The position numbers and the translations under genes are program-made. From Acephala macrosclerotiorum (lineage: Eukaryota; Ascomycota; Leotiomycetes; Helotiales; Mollisiaceae), in contig MU119203.1 in assembly GCA_014904845.1 (NCBI GenBank), positions 558,001 through 622,000 of the forward strand: DNA of 64,000 nucleotides, written 5' to 3'. The notes under the pieces are model-generated. The model was given only the letters and a program-made list of their open reading frames with translations. It searched no databases and had not been told where the DNA came from. Each line of letters starts with the position of its first letter. The first letter of the stretch is position 1. Shown in pieces: positions 10,441-22,758 of the stretch.

Positions 10441-11386
10441 GAGATCCGAGTTCCCTCCCTGCTTTTTACTTCACCAACCTGGATTCGAGTCTCAGCACAG
10501 CACATACCCCTTTTACGAAAGCCACGAACACCCTCTCCCTTTGCACGAGAAGTCTTCTTTCAACCATGGCCTTGACATATGGATCCCATTATGCGCGATG
10601 CTTTCGAGAACAGAAGCAAACCTTTGTATGATCCCGGATATCCTCTGGTGGTCTTTGTGTGGTCGTTTTATGGGCATTCATGATATCATAGACGAGATGA
10701 TGGTGGAGGATATGGATGGATGGATGAGAAAGTGTCATCGGTCTTAAGACTGGACATGAGATTGTAGTTAGACTAAATAGCAGTCACTCTTTCACCCCCA
10801 TACATTGAGTTTCTTGTGGACATTGTGCTTTGCCACCGTCACTTTCATTCGCATACCTGCCACCTTCATCTTTGAAACCGGCACTTTTTATTAGCCGCCA
10901 GCTTCATCCTTGCAACCGTCACTTTCATTCTCTTGGCCGTCAGCTTCATTCTCTTGGCCGTCGCTTTCACTCTCATGGCCGCCATCTTCATAAAAAGAGT
11001 GAAAGTGAGGAATAACTCGAATAATTATCGGAGCCGGTACTTAGATCACTTTTGCAACCGAAATCGGGTTTCTGTCCTTGATTTATACCGAACAAATCTT
11101 TCTCCAAGCGTCATAAACACAAGCACGAGCACATACCCTTAAAGCACAACCACTTCTTCCCATCCGAATTATTCCACACACGTGATTGTCTATCAGCCCT
11201 GGAAGCTTTGGAGTTTACACGCTAAACTCTATCTAGACCTGCCTCCAACCCCACCTCCCGCCAATTGACTTGACGCCGCGAATTAACCTCCTTGTCGCGT
11301 CGCATCATTCTCGTCCACCTTGTTCGACGACCCCAACTCCTTCCCTCACTTTCGAATTCCTGTCCGAGAAGTTCAACACCATCAAG
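10441..11386. other. Intergenic region containing a 21-bp minisatellite
   Basis: No gene is assigned. It holds the 3' UTR of the RanBP1 gene, a tandem repeat at 10836-10991 and the CT-rich promoter and leader of the Taf14-like gene. The repeat period of 21 bases leaves reading frames open, which produces spurious His- or Ala/Phe-rich ORFs. Confidence 0.5.
10836..10991. repeat. Minisatellite, ~21-bp unit, about seven degenerate copies
   Basis: Units begin at 10836, 10857, 10878, 10895, 10916, 10937, 10958 and a partial one at 10979. The consensus is about CCGTCACTTTCATTCTCTTG. The last three full copies (10916-10978) are spaced exactly 21 bases apart and are the most alike; the copy at 10878 is short (17 bases). 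The array lies in the promoter region of the Taf14-like gene. Confidence 0.8.
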
Positions 11387-12340
11387 ATGGTCGCCGAAGT
11401 ACGTATATCCTCTCCTCACAAGCATAATGTGCTCAGATTTCTTCGCACCGAATAATTGTTTGTTGTGCAGCTGCTAACTATGGCACAGATCAAGCGCACC
11501 GTGAAGCTCATCACGGAGCAGAGAAACATGTATGTGAAGCTTCTGCGGGCTTGGAACAATGCTGATTATGTGCAACAGCGACAAGCCGTCAGAGATGGAG
11601 GGTTTCCCAATGAAGTCCTGGAACATCGAGGTCTACATTCTGGATGAGATGGGGAACGAGAAGCCAGCGAACGCTTTCACGAAAGTGACATACAATCTCC
11701 ACCCTTCATTCGCCAATCCCACTCAAAGTGAGTCGCTCAAACTCCTACGCAGATTGTACATAGCTGACGAGGTACATTACAGCTTTTCATGAGCCTCCCT
11801 TCCGATGTGAGAACGAGGGATGGGGAGAGTTTGATATGACGATTGATATGTTCACCACTGAGAAAGGCGGAAAGAACACTCTGACACACGACCTCAATTT
11901 CGCGAAGAATCGATATGAAGCGAAGCATACTGTTTCGTTCAAGAACCCTTCTGCTGCTCTGATCAATATCTTACGAGAAACTGGCCCCGTTGGTGACGAG
12001 AACGGAAAGAAGGTTAAGAAGGAGTCTAAATCTGGTGGGAAGAAGGGGGTTGATATGGAGAAGTTGGCGGAGGCGTTGGTTAAGTTGGGTGAGGATGATC
12101 TGTTGCATGTTGTGCAGATGATTCATGATAATAAGTCGGAGGAGACGTATACCAAGAATGATATTGAACGTGAGTACTTCCTGGATGTTCGCCTGTCTTT
12201 GGGATATTTTGATAAGGAGTGGTTTGAGAAAAGCTGACAATTCAGAAGAGGGAGAGTTCCACGTTGACCTGTACACCTTGCCAGACACCTTAGTCAAGAT
12301 GCTCTGGGACTTCGTCCACTCACCAAACCGAACGACATAG
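11387..12340 (+). CDS. TAF14: YEATS-domain transcription factor subunit, Taf14 type
   Basis: Taf14 is shared by TFIID, TFIIF, SWI/SNF, INO80 and NuA3; its YEATS domain reads acylated histone lysines and its C-terminal domain binds partner peptides. Five exons, 11387-11398, 11489-11529, 11579-11727, 11783-12169 and 12246-12340, give 227 residues. The first exon is just four codons (MVAE). The YEATS core is clear: IKRTVKLITEQ, then MKSWNIEVYILDEMG, FTKVTYNLHPSF, PPFRCENEGWGEF and HDLNFAKNRYEAKH. A Lys-rich linker (about 140-160) leads to the C-terminal extraterminal-like domain (MEKLAEALVKLGEDDLLHVVQMIHDN, then GEFHVDLYTLPDTLVKMLWDFV). Length and order match yeast Taf14 (244 aa). Confidence is high. 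Confidence 0.93.
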
Positions 12341-13264
12341 TCAGCCTGCCCAGGGGCGACAGCGAAGCATAATAGCTTCTCATCTTACGGGCCTTGGTTG
12401 CGGACCCGTTCTAGCCATTTGAATATCCCAGAGGCGTTGGACTTTACCTTCCACGCATCTAATCATTCATCTCCAGTCATTCTAGAACATGATTTGATGC
12501 AATTCTCTCGATCGGTTCTCATATTGCATGGGCATAGCAGGCAGGCTGAATTTAGCTTTCGTGGCAATGGTTTTCAGTTTCCCTTTTTCTTCTTTGATAT
12601 CATGGCGTTTTTCGTTAGGGAAGGGCTTGGACACAGCATTGTGCTTCTATCGCTGGTTTTGCCTTTTTTTAAGTTGCAAGTTTGATGAATGCTATCTATG
12701 GTGGGCTGGCTGAATGAGGGTTTGCTATGGTGTGGCGCCTGGATCCGGATGGATATTCATTCCAATGATGATATGTATCTAGATGTGCAGATGCTCAGGG
12801 TTCATCACATCTAATGAGCACATGGCATAGGCGTGAATAAAATGGTTTACAGATATGGAATTGCGCAACATTTCACCGGCGCTTTTTACCCTCGTGAGAT
12901 GTTAGGCAAGAACAATCATCGAGACATCCATCCTGCTTCACCCACAAACTTCATCGACCCAATTTATCCATCTGGTTGAGCTAGATGATGTCCCAGTCCA
13001 GGATGGAAATGACGACCTTGCCAGGAACGACTTGAATAGAAAAGGATTGGTATAGATAATTTTGGTGAGTATTGCGATGCTAGCTTTTCCGTTCATTAGA
13101 CAGTGCTAACGATATAAACCATTCTTTCCCCAATAAAAGCAAGAGCAAACGGTAGTGATTGAAAGTAAAATGAACATTCGCAGCAGGGGTATCTAAAAGC
13201 AGAAAGCAAACCATTCCCGAACTCCATTTCCCCTTTCTTCCAACCAAAATCGGACGAGATACCA
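12341..13264. other. Convergent intergenic region
   Basis: This lies between the 3' ends of the Taf14-like gene (plus) and the DUF4604 gene (minus). It is T-rich in its first half and no coding region is supported. Confidence 0.5.
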
Positions 13265-13762
13265 TCATTCGTCGTCCCCAAAGCTCAGCTTAATCTTCTT
13301 CGCCTTTTTGCCAGACTTGCCCTTCTCTCCCTTCTTGGTTTCCTGCTTTGGAGCTTTCTTCTCGCCAGGAGCAGCATCATCTCCCTCTTCGCCACCAACG
13401 ACCTTCCCAACTTTCCTCTTCTTTCCTACCCCAATGCCTGCAACCTTCTCCTTCTTCTCCTGAGTTTCCTTCGATCCATCTTTCTCCTTGCTGGTGGCGT
13501 CTTCGGACCCCTCCTTTATATCCGTCTCCTCCTTCCCTGCCTCTCTAGACTCCCACTCACTCTTCGTCAAGGTCTCCCCACTCTCCTCGTCAAAATATAC
13601 TGGCTCATCCTCTGCATCGTCTTCTGGGTTGCGCGCCTTCTTTGGTCGAGCAATTGCAAACTCATGGCGGTCGTCTCGAGAGGAATTGTTTGCTTGCAGG
13701 CGAGCAAGGAAAGGCGGGAGAGTCGAGTCGTACGAGAGGTTTTTGGGTGTGATTTTTGACAT
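13265..13762 (-). CDS. DUF4604 domain protein (Lys/Glu-rich, nuclear-like)
   Basis: A single exon of 165 residues. The N-terminus carries the DUF4604 signature as I know it: ITPKNLSYDSTLPPFLARL, then DRHEFAIARPKK, then EPVYFDEESGETLTKSEW. The rest is very rich in Lys, Glu and Gly, with likely nuclear localisation motifs (GKKRKVGKVV; KSGKKAKKIKL) and a C-terminal SFGDDE. The family is widespread in eukaryotes with no established molecular role. It lies tail-to-tail with the Taf14-like gene. Low-complexity composition in the second half makes only the first ~75 residues diagnostic. Confidence 0.85.
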   Translation of the reverse strand: MSKITPKNLSYDSTLPPFLARLQANNSSRDDRHEFAIARPKKARNPEDDAEDEPVYFDEESGETLTKSEWESREAGKEETDIKEGSEDATSKEKDGSKETQEKKEKVAGIGVGKKRKVGKVVGGEEGDDAAPGEKKAPKQETKKGEKGKSGKKAKKIKLSFGDDE

Positions 13763-14772
13763 GCTGACAGCGGATATGTGCTTCAGAACTTCAACTTGAG
13801 ACGAAGAAGCGCAGACGCTTGGGATTGAGGCTCTGTTTGTTCCACGTGCTGAGATGTCATCGCCCAGGGACGCTACACTAGGCGGCCTCGGAAAGCGTTG
13901 GGCTAACAGTGGTCAGGGTCGCATTGAAGATGTCGAGAAAAGGGGCATGGGTGGAAATGTGATGTGCAGCTTGAAGAGCCGTTGGACATTTCTCCTCAAC
14001 CAATGCCCAAGATGAATGCAAGATCGATTCAGCCTCAATCGATAGCATAGAAAATGGCTAGAAGACACAACGGATGCAGTTTAGCGGAAGAGCATGATGA
14101 TGAAAATAGAACTCTGATTACGGTGACCTACGGACTCAGTAATGGGGAAAATACGTACAAGTACCATCTCCACATTCAAGTTTACGATGTACGACACAGG
14201 AATATTTATGCCAGCTTAACTATCGCCTGATTCATATGCATTGCGCTTCCAGCAGAGTCAACAAGATTAATATCGAGCACGGTCAAGCTTTTGAGATTTG
14301 ACGCCTTTCAACTGCAGAAGCTCTGGACCAGGGGCAGGTGCCAAGAGCTTTTTAGCCGAAGTCAACATCTCCTATCGCAGAAGACAAACGTCCTCTGTCC
14401 TAAACCAACACCTCGTCCTCGTCGTCCTGGATATCGACAACACGACCATCCCGTCTACGTCCCATTGGATGTCATAACCTCTTTCGAGTCGTCTACTGCA
14501 TCTCAGTGCTGAAGGCGAAGCTCTCACCATCCAACGCGTCATCACAAACTGCTCTTTCTCGAGGACTCTCCTCCATTTCGCTCGTTACAGCATCACGCAG
14601 ACCTATCGATAGGGTCTCTTCGAGGGCTCCCGGCCTCCTTCCGTTCTAATTCTGCGATTCTCGATACATATTGTAATACCTACGGCCTTCCGCACATTAA
14701 ATTGACGGGGGCACGGCGCTCGCCCCCTATCGCGAAGAATTTCCTAGCGAGTTCACGAACGACATTTACATC
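13763..14772. other. Divergent intergenic region
   Basis: This separates the DUF4604 gene (minus) from the mannosyltransferase (plus), so it should contain both promoters. No additional gene is supported. The last 400 bases are C-rich and look like a fungal 5' leader. Confidence 0.5.
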
Positions 14773-16499
14773 ATGGGGTTTGTCCAGCGAGTCCTAAAAA
14801 GGATGCCTTCGTCGCCCAATCTGCCATCTATAGACGAAGTCAAGACCAAAGCTAAGACTTCTTCACGACTGGCGTTCTTTCGGCGGCCGCTCAGGTTAAG
14901 GGGGAATTCTAGCATTTCAATACCTCTCGGCGTGGTTCTATTGTTTCCTTGCATTGTCGTTGTGTTGATACTGGTGCTGTTTGTTCGACATCCTAAATCA
15001 GGAGTCGGTATCTTAATGCCTGCTGGGGCACCGCCAGCTATCAGGTACGTTACGCCAAGCCGTTGAAGATCTTCGGGGGAGAGATAGGCTAATATTTCTT
15101 TTTTCGCTGTATAGGAAAATCAGTGAGGAGCATGATAAAGTCTTTGTGACGGGCTGTCTAGAGCCTGATACTTCGCAGCCGAGAGCGAATGCAGCATTTG
15201 TGGTGCTGGCGAGAAATAAAGAGTTAGATGGTGTCATCCAATCCGTCAAGTCTATCGAGCGTCACTTCAACAGATGGTATCATTACCCATATGTTTTCCT
15301 CAATGATGCGGAGTTCAATTCGACTTTCAAAGAGACGATCACAAATTATACAAGCGCTCCTGTGGAGTTTGGGACCATCGACCCCAAGATGTGGGGTTTC
15401 CCGGATTGGATCGACCCGAAGGTTGCCAAGGAGGGTATTGCGAAGCAAGGCGATGCTGCGATTATGTATGGTGGCATGGAAAGTTACCATGCCATGTGCA
15501 GGTTCTACTCAGGGTTTGTGCAGTCTGTGTAACGTAGCGCATGGAATGCTGACAAGGTTTAGGTTCTTCTACAAGCATGAGCTTTTGGCAAAGTATGAGT
15601 GGTACTGGCGTCTGGAACCAGAGATCAAGTATTTCTGTGACATCACATAGTAAGTCAGGCTCCTTTTAGTCGTTTCTGCCGTGCTGACGAGAGACAGTGA
15701 TCCATTCTTAAAGATGATCGAGTCAAACAAGACGTATGGTTTCACGATTGCGGTCAAAGAATTGAAGGAAACCGTCCCCAACATCTTCCGATACGCCTCA
15801 GCATACAAACGGGTCAACAACTTAACCTCCCAAGGTCTGTGGGAAATGTTCGTAGAGCCTCAACCGGAGGAGCCAAAGGACGTCCCAGAAGAAGATGCCA
15901 AGCAGTCATTGCCAGAAGAGATCCTCCGCGGCGACCCATCTCGTGCCTCGATTCCAGATATTGACCCCGAAGCAATGGAGGGAGAGAAGTATAATATGTG
16001 CCATTTCTGGTCGAATTTCGAGATCGCAAGACTCAGTTGGTTCAGGAGCAAGGAGTACGAGGACTTCTTCCAGATGATGGACAGAAGTGGAGGCTTTTGG
16101 ATGGAACGAGTAGGTTTTATGAAAGATTAAAGATGACCGAAGCTAATAAGTGACTAGTGGGGTGATGCACCAATCCATTCTCTTGCCGCAGGGGCACTTC
16201 TTGCTCCTCGAGATATTCATTACTTCCGCGACTTTGGCTACAGACATACCACGATCCAACATTGTCCCGCAAATGCGCCCGCACGTCAAATGCCTAGATC
16301 GCCTTTCCTCGAAGCAACCACACTTGACGAGAAGAAACGGAAAGAAGAAGACGAGTACTGGGATTCGTGGGATCCAGTCAAAGAAAACGGCGTTGGATGC
16401 AGGTGTAGATGTGACACAGATATCGTTGATGTGGAAGGCAAGCAAGGATCCTGTTTAGCCGAATGGGTGGATGTTGCTGGTGGCTGGGCCAGCCCTTGA
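14773..16499 (+). CDS. Alpha-1,2-mannosyltransferase, KRE2/KTR family (GT15)
   Basis: A type II Golgi enzyme that transfers mannose from GDP-mannose to O- and N-linked glycans of secreted and cell-wall proteins. Exons 14773-15044, 15115-15513, 15563-15649, 15698-16109 and 16158-16499 give 503 residues. A short basic cytosolic tail is followed by one membrane span at about residues 52-76 (IPLGVVLLFPCIVVVLILVL). The GT15 catalytic domain starts near residue 110: ANAAFVVLARNKEL, then FNRWYHYPYVFLND, MCRFYSGFFYKH, YEWYWRLEPEIKYFCDI (E242 is the expected catalytic glutamate), YDPF, and NMCHFWSNFEIA, ending in WGDAPIHSLAAG. An acidic insertion (about 305-345, PQPEEPKDVPEED) is longer than in yeast Kre2. 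Introns are all GT-AG and phases agree. Family is certain; which KTR subgroup is not. Confidence 0.94.
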
Positions 16500-18609
16500 T
16501 TGTGACATATTTTTGCGAGAGAAGGGTAACGCCTATAATAAATCATAGGATGTGGGAACATAGTTGAGAATAGGTTTGGGGAGGGCTGGCCGAACCGAGC
16601 TGTTCCTGTATTAAGGGCGCAGGTTGCATAGATGGATTGGACGGGAGAAATCAGATCCCGCTTGTATTGAACGACACTCTCAAGGGCGATAAGTACCTTT
16701 TGTAGGCTACTAGGCGCTCGATGCATTTTAGGGCGTTTTGGGGGTTGGGGAAGTCTATATGTCAATGTGAAAATACGCTTGATCATTTGCTTTGATACAT
16801 TGCTTTTAATGCTGCTTGACTTGACGTCGCACTGTCTGCTGTTTAGAACAGAGCATTTGGGAAGGAGATGTTTGAGGGTGAATTGTCTAGCAAGTGCTAG
16901 ATACCACACTCAATGTCCGCAAACACTTCGCCGATAGCGTCCCTTACTAAACTCAAGAAACACTCTTTTGCTTTCGGCTTGTCCTCGTCGCTGACGCCTC
17001 TCACTTCCCTCATCATAGGGTCAATTTCCTCCAAAATCCATCAAGAGCCGAGAAGCGCGAATCTTGGGCGAAGAGCATTTAAGTTTCGAAAAACAACTCC
17101 TCCCCGAACGTTTAAGAAAATCGATTCTATAGATTAGAGAAGAGCTGCTTCGGCGTTGCGGCTGACCAAAAGTCCCAAATGTTGATGTTAAGCATCTTCT
17201 GGTGTCTTTCAACGCAAATCTTCCAGCTGGATATGAAAATTTTGCATGTGCAAGTCTCTATGTCTAGCTAGCCCCTTCAGCACTCTTCAGCACTCTTTCC
17301 AGAGTACGGACATTCTCACTAGAGTAGAGAGGTAAGCAGCTGATAGACAATTACGCTACCTACTGACGTACAAGTTCAAAGCTCTTTCCGATTCGGGGTG
17401 TCTGTACTGCTTAATTAGTCCTCAAGCACTCCCAGGATTATGTCAAGAAGCTTTCAACAAGTTTGGCTTTACGGCTCATTTGAATCAATGTTTGTGGAAT
17501 CTCTTTGGAGGTACACTAACTCAATGTATTTGAGCGATCAAATCACCTAATCTTTAAAGAGTTCATGGGCCCGAAGTCCGGGTGTGGGTATAGCTGTTCA
17601 AGAGCCTAGAGGGGAGATACCAACAGCGCTTGGTGAGTTGGCGTTCCCTCGTTGCAGAGGCTTCTTCCAGAACTTTGAGAGAATAGTGGGGTCATTCAAT
17701 TCGAGAATATCAAAATGTCTACTCTGGCAGCAGCTGTGGAAAGAGGAGAGTTCTTGGCATGTGCATGTGGACTGAAATGGGCCCGCAGCTGGAGACGGAC
17801 ATCATGAAGAGGAGAAGCTTGATTATCGATCTTCAAATGAGTTCGAACTTCCAAAAATAATTACGATCTCGTTTTCAGAGAGCCTTATGTTAAGGTAATA
17901 TAGAAGAGATTCGAGATCCGAACGGCATTATCAAGAATAGGCTTCGGAATAATGAAGCGAGATTGTTCCAGATTGAAAGTCCTGGCATGTTTTAATACAC
18001 TTTCGGGACAATTCGCTCTGGTGTATTTGAGAAGGTAATCATGTTTCTGCAAAGTTGGAAAACAATCCAAATCCAAGGACTATGCACACTGTGTGGCACG
18101 ATTGCTTCCTACTATCAATCCAGCAGTTTGGATGAGCTCTTCAAGCAAAATATAAGCGCTTCTGACCATGATGAAGGAAGAAAACTAAGGCGTATTGATG
18201 GTAGACTTACCGGCGCATACTTGCAAAGGTTTCGGTTAAGTTCATTTTGACGATGCATGTCCTAGCTTCTTCAGTACATTCAGAGCTTCACCTTTAACGC
18301 GTCCGACGCGATATTTTGATCCACAAAGACATTTATGAAAGGAGCAGCTTGATGGGAAAATTTGACCTGTTACTTGTAGAATTGGAAGTATATCACGCGG
18401 GAAAGATTCATGGCACAGTCCATTCATTGTTATCATCTACCTAGGTATCTGAATAATGAAGTGAAAGTAACCGCCTGCTCTTTCGAAAGTAGAGCTCACT
18501 ACCAAAATTTGAGCGCAAACTACTGCTGTCGTGTGATGCTGATGAATGTTGTAACGAGGCAAACGAGTGTATACCAAGTCCGACATATGATCGAGCGCAC
18601 TAGGACTGC
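16500..18609. other. 2.1-kb intergenic region without recognisable genes
   Basis: Open frames are short on both strands and none resembles a known protein. A tiny direct repeat (TTCAGCACTC) occurs at about 17277-17295. The composition is moderately AT-rich compared with the coding blocks. Confidence 0.45.
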
Positions 18610-19312
18610 TTAGACGGGGTTACCGACCTTGGGGATGGTAACCTCGGATCCCTTGAACAGCTTCGAAAGCCACTCATGAAAACTCTCGATTGCTCTAGCA
18701 ATCCAGTAGAAGGGATTGAGATTAATACCACCCGCGCTTGTGTGTGTTGGCGAGAGTACAGCAGTAGTGCAGGGTGCAGCCAGGCCGTTGTTGAGCGCAC
18801 ACATGGCGGTGATCGTGCTGAAGCCGGTGGTTTGCAGGGAGAGGGTCTTGGTGACGGTGGAAGCAGCCTCAGTAATTGTAGCGGTGGCAGTGGTAAGATC
18901 AACTTGAGTAGAAACGGTAGTGACAGTGGTAACTTGACAAGTGTTTTCGGCTCCGTGCATCCATGGCATGACTGGGAAGGTAGGGTAGACCACGCCACAT
19001 TCCGAGAGGATAGTAGCGAATGTCTGTATTTAAATTAGCGCTTTCCCTCACGATAAGTACTGAAAGACGAATGCTTACAGTAGTAGTAGTAGAACCGACG
19101 GCAGAGGTAGAGGTGAAGGCAGTGGCGGGAGTGACAATTGGCCCGATCGGGAGTTCGGAGGCGTAGCTAATGGAAAGAGAAGCACCAGAAGCGATATCGC
19201 CAAAGACACCTAATCAGATCAGTATCCATGCCATATCTTGATTAGAGGGAGACCGAATCTTACCAACAACAAAGCAGAGCGCCAGAGCGACAATGACAGC
19301 ACGGAAGTTCAT
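18610..19312 (-). CDS. Small secreted Thr/Ser-rich protein, function unknown
   Basis: Three exons read on the minus strand, 19312-19264, 19209-19079 and 19023-18610, give 197 residues; I know no named family. The N-terminus (MNFRAVIVALALCFVVG) is a clear signal peptide. A Thr/Ser-rich stretch (about 45-60, then about 82-115 with TVTTVSTQVDLTTATATIT) suggests O-mannosylation. Four cysteines remain after the signal (SEC, ENTC, AMC, APC), enough for two disulphides. The C-terminus is different: an amphipathic helix-like segment with Trp and Phe (FYWIARAIESFHEWLSKLF). A TATA-like ATAAATA occurs on the minus strand near 19630. The size, signal and Cys count are those of a candidate effector or wall-associated protein, but that is inference. 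Intron phases agree and donors are GTAAGA and GTAAGC. Confidence 0.75.
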
Positions 19313-21198
19313 GTTGAATGGTATTGAGTGCAACGAATCGTTCTGTACCGCGTTTGTTAGCATAAAAACGCGTAGGGTATGAAGATTCAAACAAATAGAG
19401 GAAGTTGACGCGCTGTAGTGGAAGAAGAGGAAGGCCAAACGGGCGAAGAGACAAGGAGCAGCAGTTCATACCTTTGGATTTTATGACGGGAGAGATTTCT
19501 GTAATGACAGGCACCGACAATATTCGATAATTGCCGAGGCGGGAAAGATCGTCTTGATGGAGGGTGTTGCTGAGGAACGTTTGAGACGAGTTAACTTGAG
19601 ATCGAAATGGAGGTGAGAAAGTCGAGAGGCTGTTTATTTATGCCTCAAAAGAGGATCTGCCTAGTCAAGTGAGATTTGGGCAATACCTTTGGGGCTAACG
19701 AAGCGAGGCCGTAGTCTCTTGAGGAAATACTCTTTTCGTACTATCATGGGCGGTATATTCCGTCATCCCGCTTCGCAACATGTTGCGGCATCCAAGAAAA
19801 TCTGAAGGACAGGAAGCAACAATGGCCTCTTTGCTTGAAACAGTCTCGTAGTGCCGAAGTCTTGCAAGACTGAACCCAAGATAAAGGGACCTGTACAACT
19901 TAGTAAGGGGCGAATCACACAAGTTTGGAACTCAGGGACTGACTACATCAAAGACAATCCAATTGCCCCGGCCCCTTCTGTCTTCTGCTGAGAACCTCGG
20001 TTCTAAGTGTATCCTGTGCCCAAGACACCTCCTCGTTATGTTCTGCCTGAGCGTTTGAAACATACTCAATTTTCCTGGGCAATAGATAAATGCCCAAGAG
20101 GCATGTATGCACGTCCAGCTTGAGGAAAGCATGTCGGCCGTGCATCTGACAGAACCCTATCCAGCATGATCGTTGGCAGTGTTTTGGCAGACCTCTTTCC
20201 CGTGGATCCGGCAAAAGCTCTCGGTCATGAGTCTGACAGAGCTGCCATATATCTAGTGATCCTGTCGTGCGGTGGAGAACGACGGTGCCAAAATGAGGCC
20301 TTGTCCATAACCACCATACAGTTAGAGCTTCTCCATCCCCCCCACAAAAATGCAACAAGTTGAAAGTATGTGAGGCTCTTGAAGTGGAAGAGACTAACTA
20401 AACGTGTCCAACAAATCTTGCTTGATAAAGAAGATGCGAAGGTGAACATCAAGGATGAACGTGAACATTGAAGTAGTCAATGGCTCCACAAATTGTGAGC
20501 TGACGTGCAACTTAAAAGCGAGACACTCATTCATACTTTCAAATGGCTCACGCTTGAGCTGATCGATGAAAAGAATGCAGAAAAGATATGGCAGATACAC
20601 ACCAAGTGCGTGCTGTGCAAGTGTCGATCGTCCAGGGCATGTCTTGCTAGTGTATGTAGAAGAGAGAAAGGAAGAGGCTGAGGGAAGGGAACTTTATACG
20701 TGCATTCCACTACATTAAGCGAGCCTTATTTCTGTATTCGGGAATTCTTTCAGATGGAAGTCGTGATACTTGGTTTCTTTAAGGGAAGTCGTGAGGCTTT
20801 TGAGAAAAAAGTGGGTGGAAGAGCAACGTCGATGTCCAATTCTTGGCATGCACGGATCACCGCAGCCGCACCACTATCATCGTCGCTTTGATGATGTCGT
20901 TATAGAGGAACATTTTTTGTGCCGGCGACATCCCACCGAACCCTTTGACTTGTTATTGATTTTCGGACATGGCGTGGCCGTATCCATGAATGTTGTTTCT
21001 GCGGCTTTTCTAGAGTTCCAGTGAGAGCAGTACTCCGTAGTAGGGCAGAAGCGTGAACCTCAAGGCACCACTTACAGACATTTCATCTCTCGACTGCATT
21101 TATTCTCGCAACTTGACGGCAGACCCTAAATTCGGCTTCGATGCATTCTTCTAAGGCACTGGAGATCTATACAAGTCCACATACGAACGATTCGCCTC
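19313..21198. other. 1.9-kb intergenic region
   Basis: This divergent interval lies between the secreted protein and the BTB-like gene. No gene is supported; frames are short and without family likeness. Confidence 0.45.
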
Positions 21199-22758
21199 AT
21201 GCCGACCACTGAGATTGCCACTAGCATGGCGATGATACAGATTGAAGATACTCAACTCCCCCTTGTTGAAATTAGGAGTACTGGGGACGTATTATTGGAC
21301 GTCCAGTTCAAGAATACACCGGAATGTACGAAATCGATTCCGAAAGATGCACTCCGCAGTTTGCGAGCCAGGAAACTACCTATACCTTCTCCAAGAATCA
21401 TATACCGAGTCAGGCTTGACACTCTCAAGAAGCATTCCGAGTACTTTCGAATCATGCTTAAGCCGCAGTTCGCCGAGGGACTCGCGGTTGAGAAAGTCTT
21501 AAAAGAGTTGGCAGATACGAACCAGATTGCCTCGGAGCTGGATGCCGAGAAGCTGCCCATAATCCGTATCGTTGAAGAAGATACAGCGACGAAGACTTTT
21601 GGCAGAGAGGTCGTGTTCAGAGATATGCTGCGGATTATTCATGGAGCCGTAAGTCAAGCCAAAAGCTCTTAAGCAAATGTCCTAACCATACTTGCAGGAT
21701 CCACTCACTTCTCCAATTACGACGCAGTTTCTCACTGTTCTTGTCCTCATGGCAGATCAGTATAATGTTATTTCCTCGGTTTCACGCCACATGCAGAAAG
21801 TCCTTGCTGCCCATAAATATCCTACAACTTTGGACAAGAATGGAGAGGAGATGTTGCGGCAGAAGGTACTGATACAATTCCACACCGATCCAGGAGTTCG
21901 ATTTGCCAATTCCACCAAGGAGTTGATACTGAGGGGGTCTTCAAGGTGGACTGGTATTGAGGATAGCAGAAGCCATGAATACCAGGCACCATGGTGGGAT
22001 CTTCCCTCGGGCCTAGAAGGTTGGTATTCTTAAGTCTACACTTTGATACAGAATTCTGACGAGCATCAGCTGAACTGGCCTATCGCCGGACTTGTGTCCT
22101 TCGAACAATAGTGTCTATTCAGACCCAATATCTTTTAATATACACTTCAAAAGACCGACAATGCAAACTCGGTTACGACTCTTCCGGAAGCTGTGACTCG
22201 TTTCAGCTTGGTGAAATGGTGAAGTTCCTCACCAAGAAAGGTCTTCTATCTTTAGTGCCTTTCCAGGCAGTTTCCCCTGAAGATCCAGAGTATATCTGGC
22301 CAGACGCCTACACTGGAGATATTGAGTACCTGATAGGGGTTCTTCGACAATGCCCATCATACCAAATTGACCACAATCATGGACATTGTGGGTTACGAAC
22401 AAGGCTTCTGCCCACACTCGACTACATCAAGAGCTGCATAGACACGGGCCTGGGTATTAAGCTGAACCGGTCTAAGACAGGGCTATCATTCGATTCCTGG
22501 ATCCCCTCTATACCGGTATCAAGCAAGAAATCATTCTGGGTAGGCGGGAAAGACGGCGAAGACGTCGACGTAGGTGGTGACAAGCCTAAGCAATTCGAAT
22601 TTGGACCTTCAAGATCAAAGACTATGCTTGGCGGGACTGGTGGTAATGTGGAAAGAACGCCAAAGGGCTTGTTTACTGCTGAGAGTTGGAACTGGGTAAC
22701 TCAGCAGGACACTCCTATGATGAGAACTGGTGAGTTGAGAATCAAGGCTCTTGGTTGA
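21199..22758 (+). CDS. BTB/POZ-like domain protein, function unknown
   Basis: Three exons, 21199-21648, 21698-22019 and 22070-22758, give 486 residues. The N-terminal third has the BTB pattern common in Pezizomycotina: YRVRLDTLKKHSEYFRIMLKPQF, where the H-S-x-x-F core follows a strand, and later VVFRDMLRIIHG and FLTVLVLMADQYNVISSVSRHM, which match the alpha-helical half of the fold. Such proteins typically act as substrate adaptors or oligomerisation modules, but no partner domain is recognisable here. The C-terminal ~120 residues are Gly/Lys-rich and low in complexity (WVGGKDGEDVDVGGDK). Introns are GT-AG. Another ATG at 21226 is possible; the first was chosen as it is in frame with no upstream stop conflict. 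Confidence 0.72.

Noticed and set aside
10830..11015. Small His-rich protein of seven-residue repeats
   Set aside because: The frame is open only because the minisatellite period is a multiple of three; no conserved start context or homologue-like sequence.
18600..19038. Gly/Ser-rich frames on the plus strand opposite the secreted protein gene
   Set aside because: Antisense shadows; the minus strand has a signal peptide, spliced exons and consistent phase.
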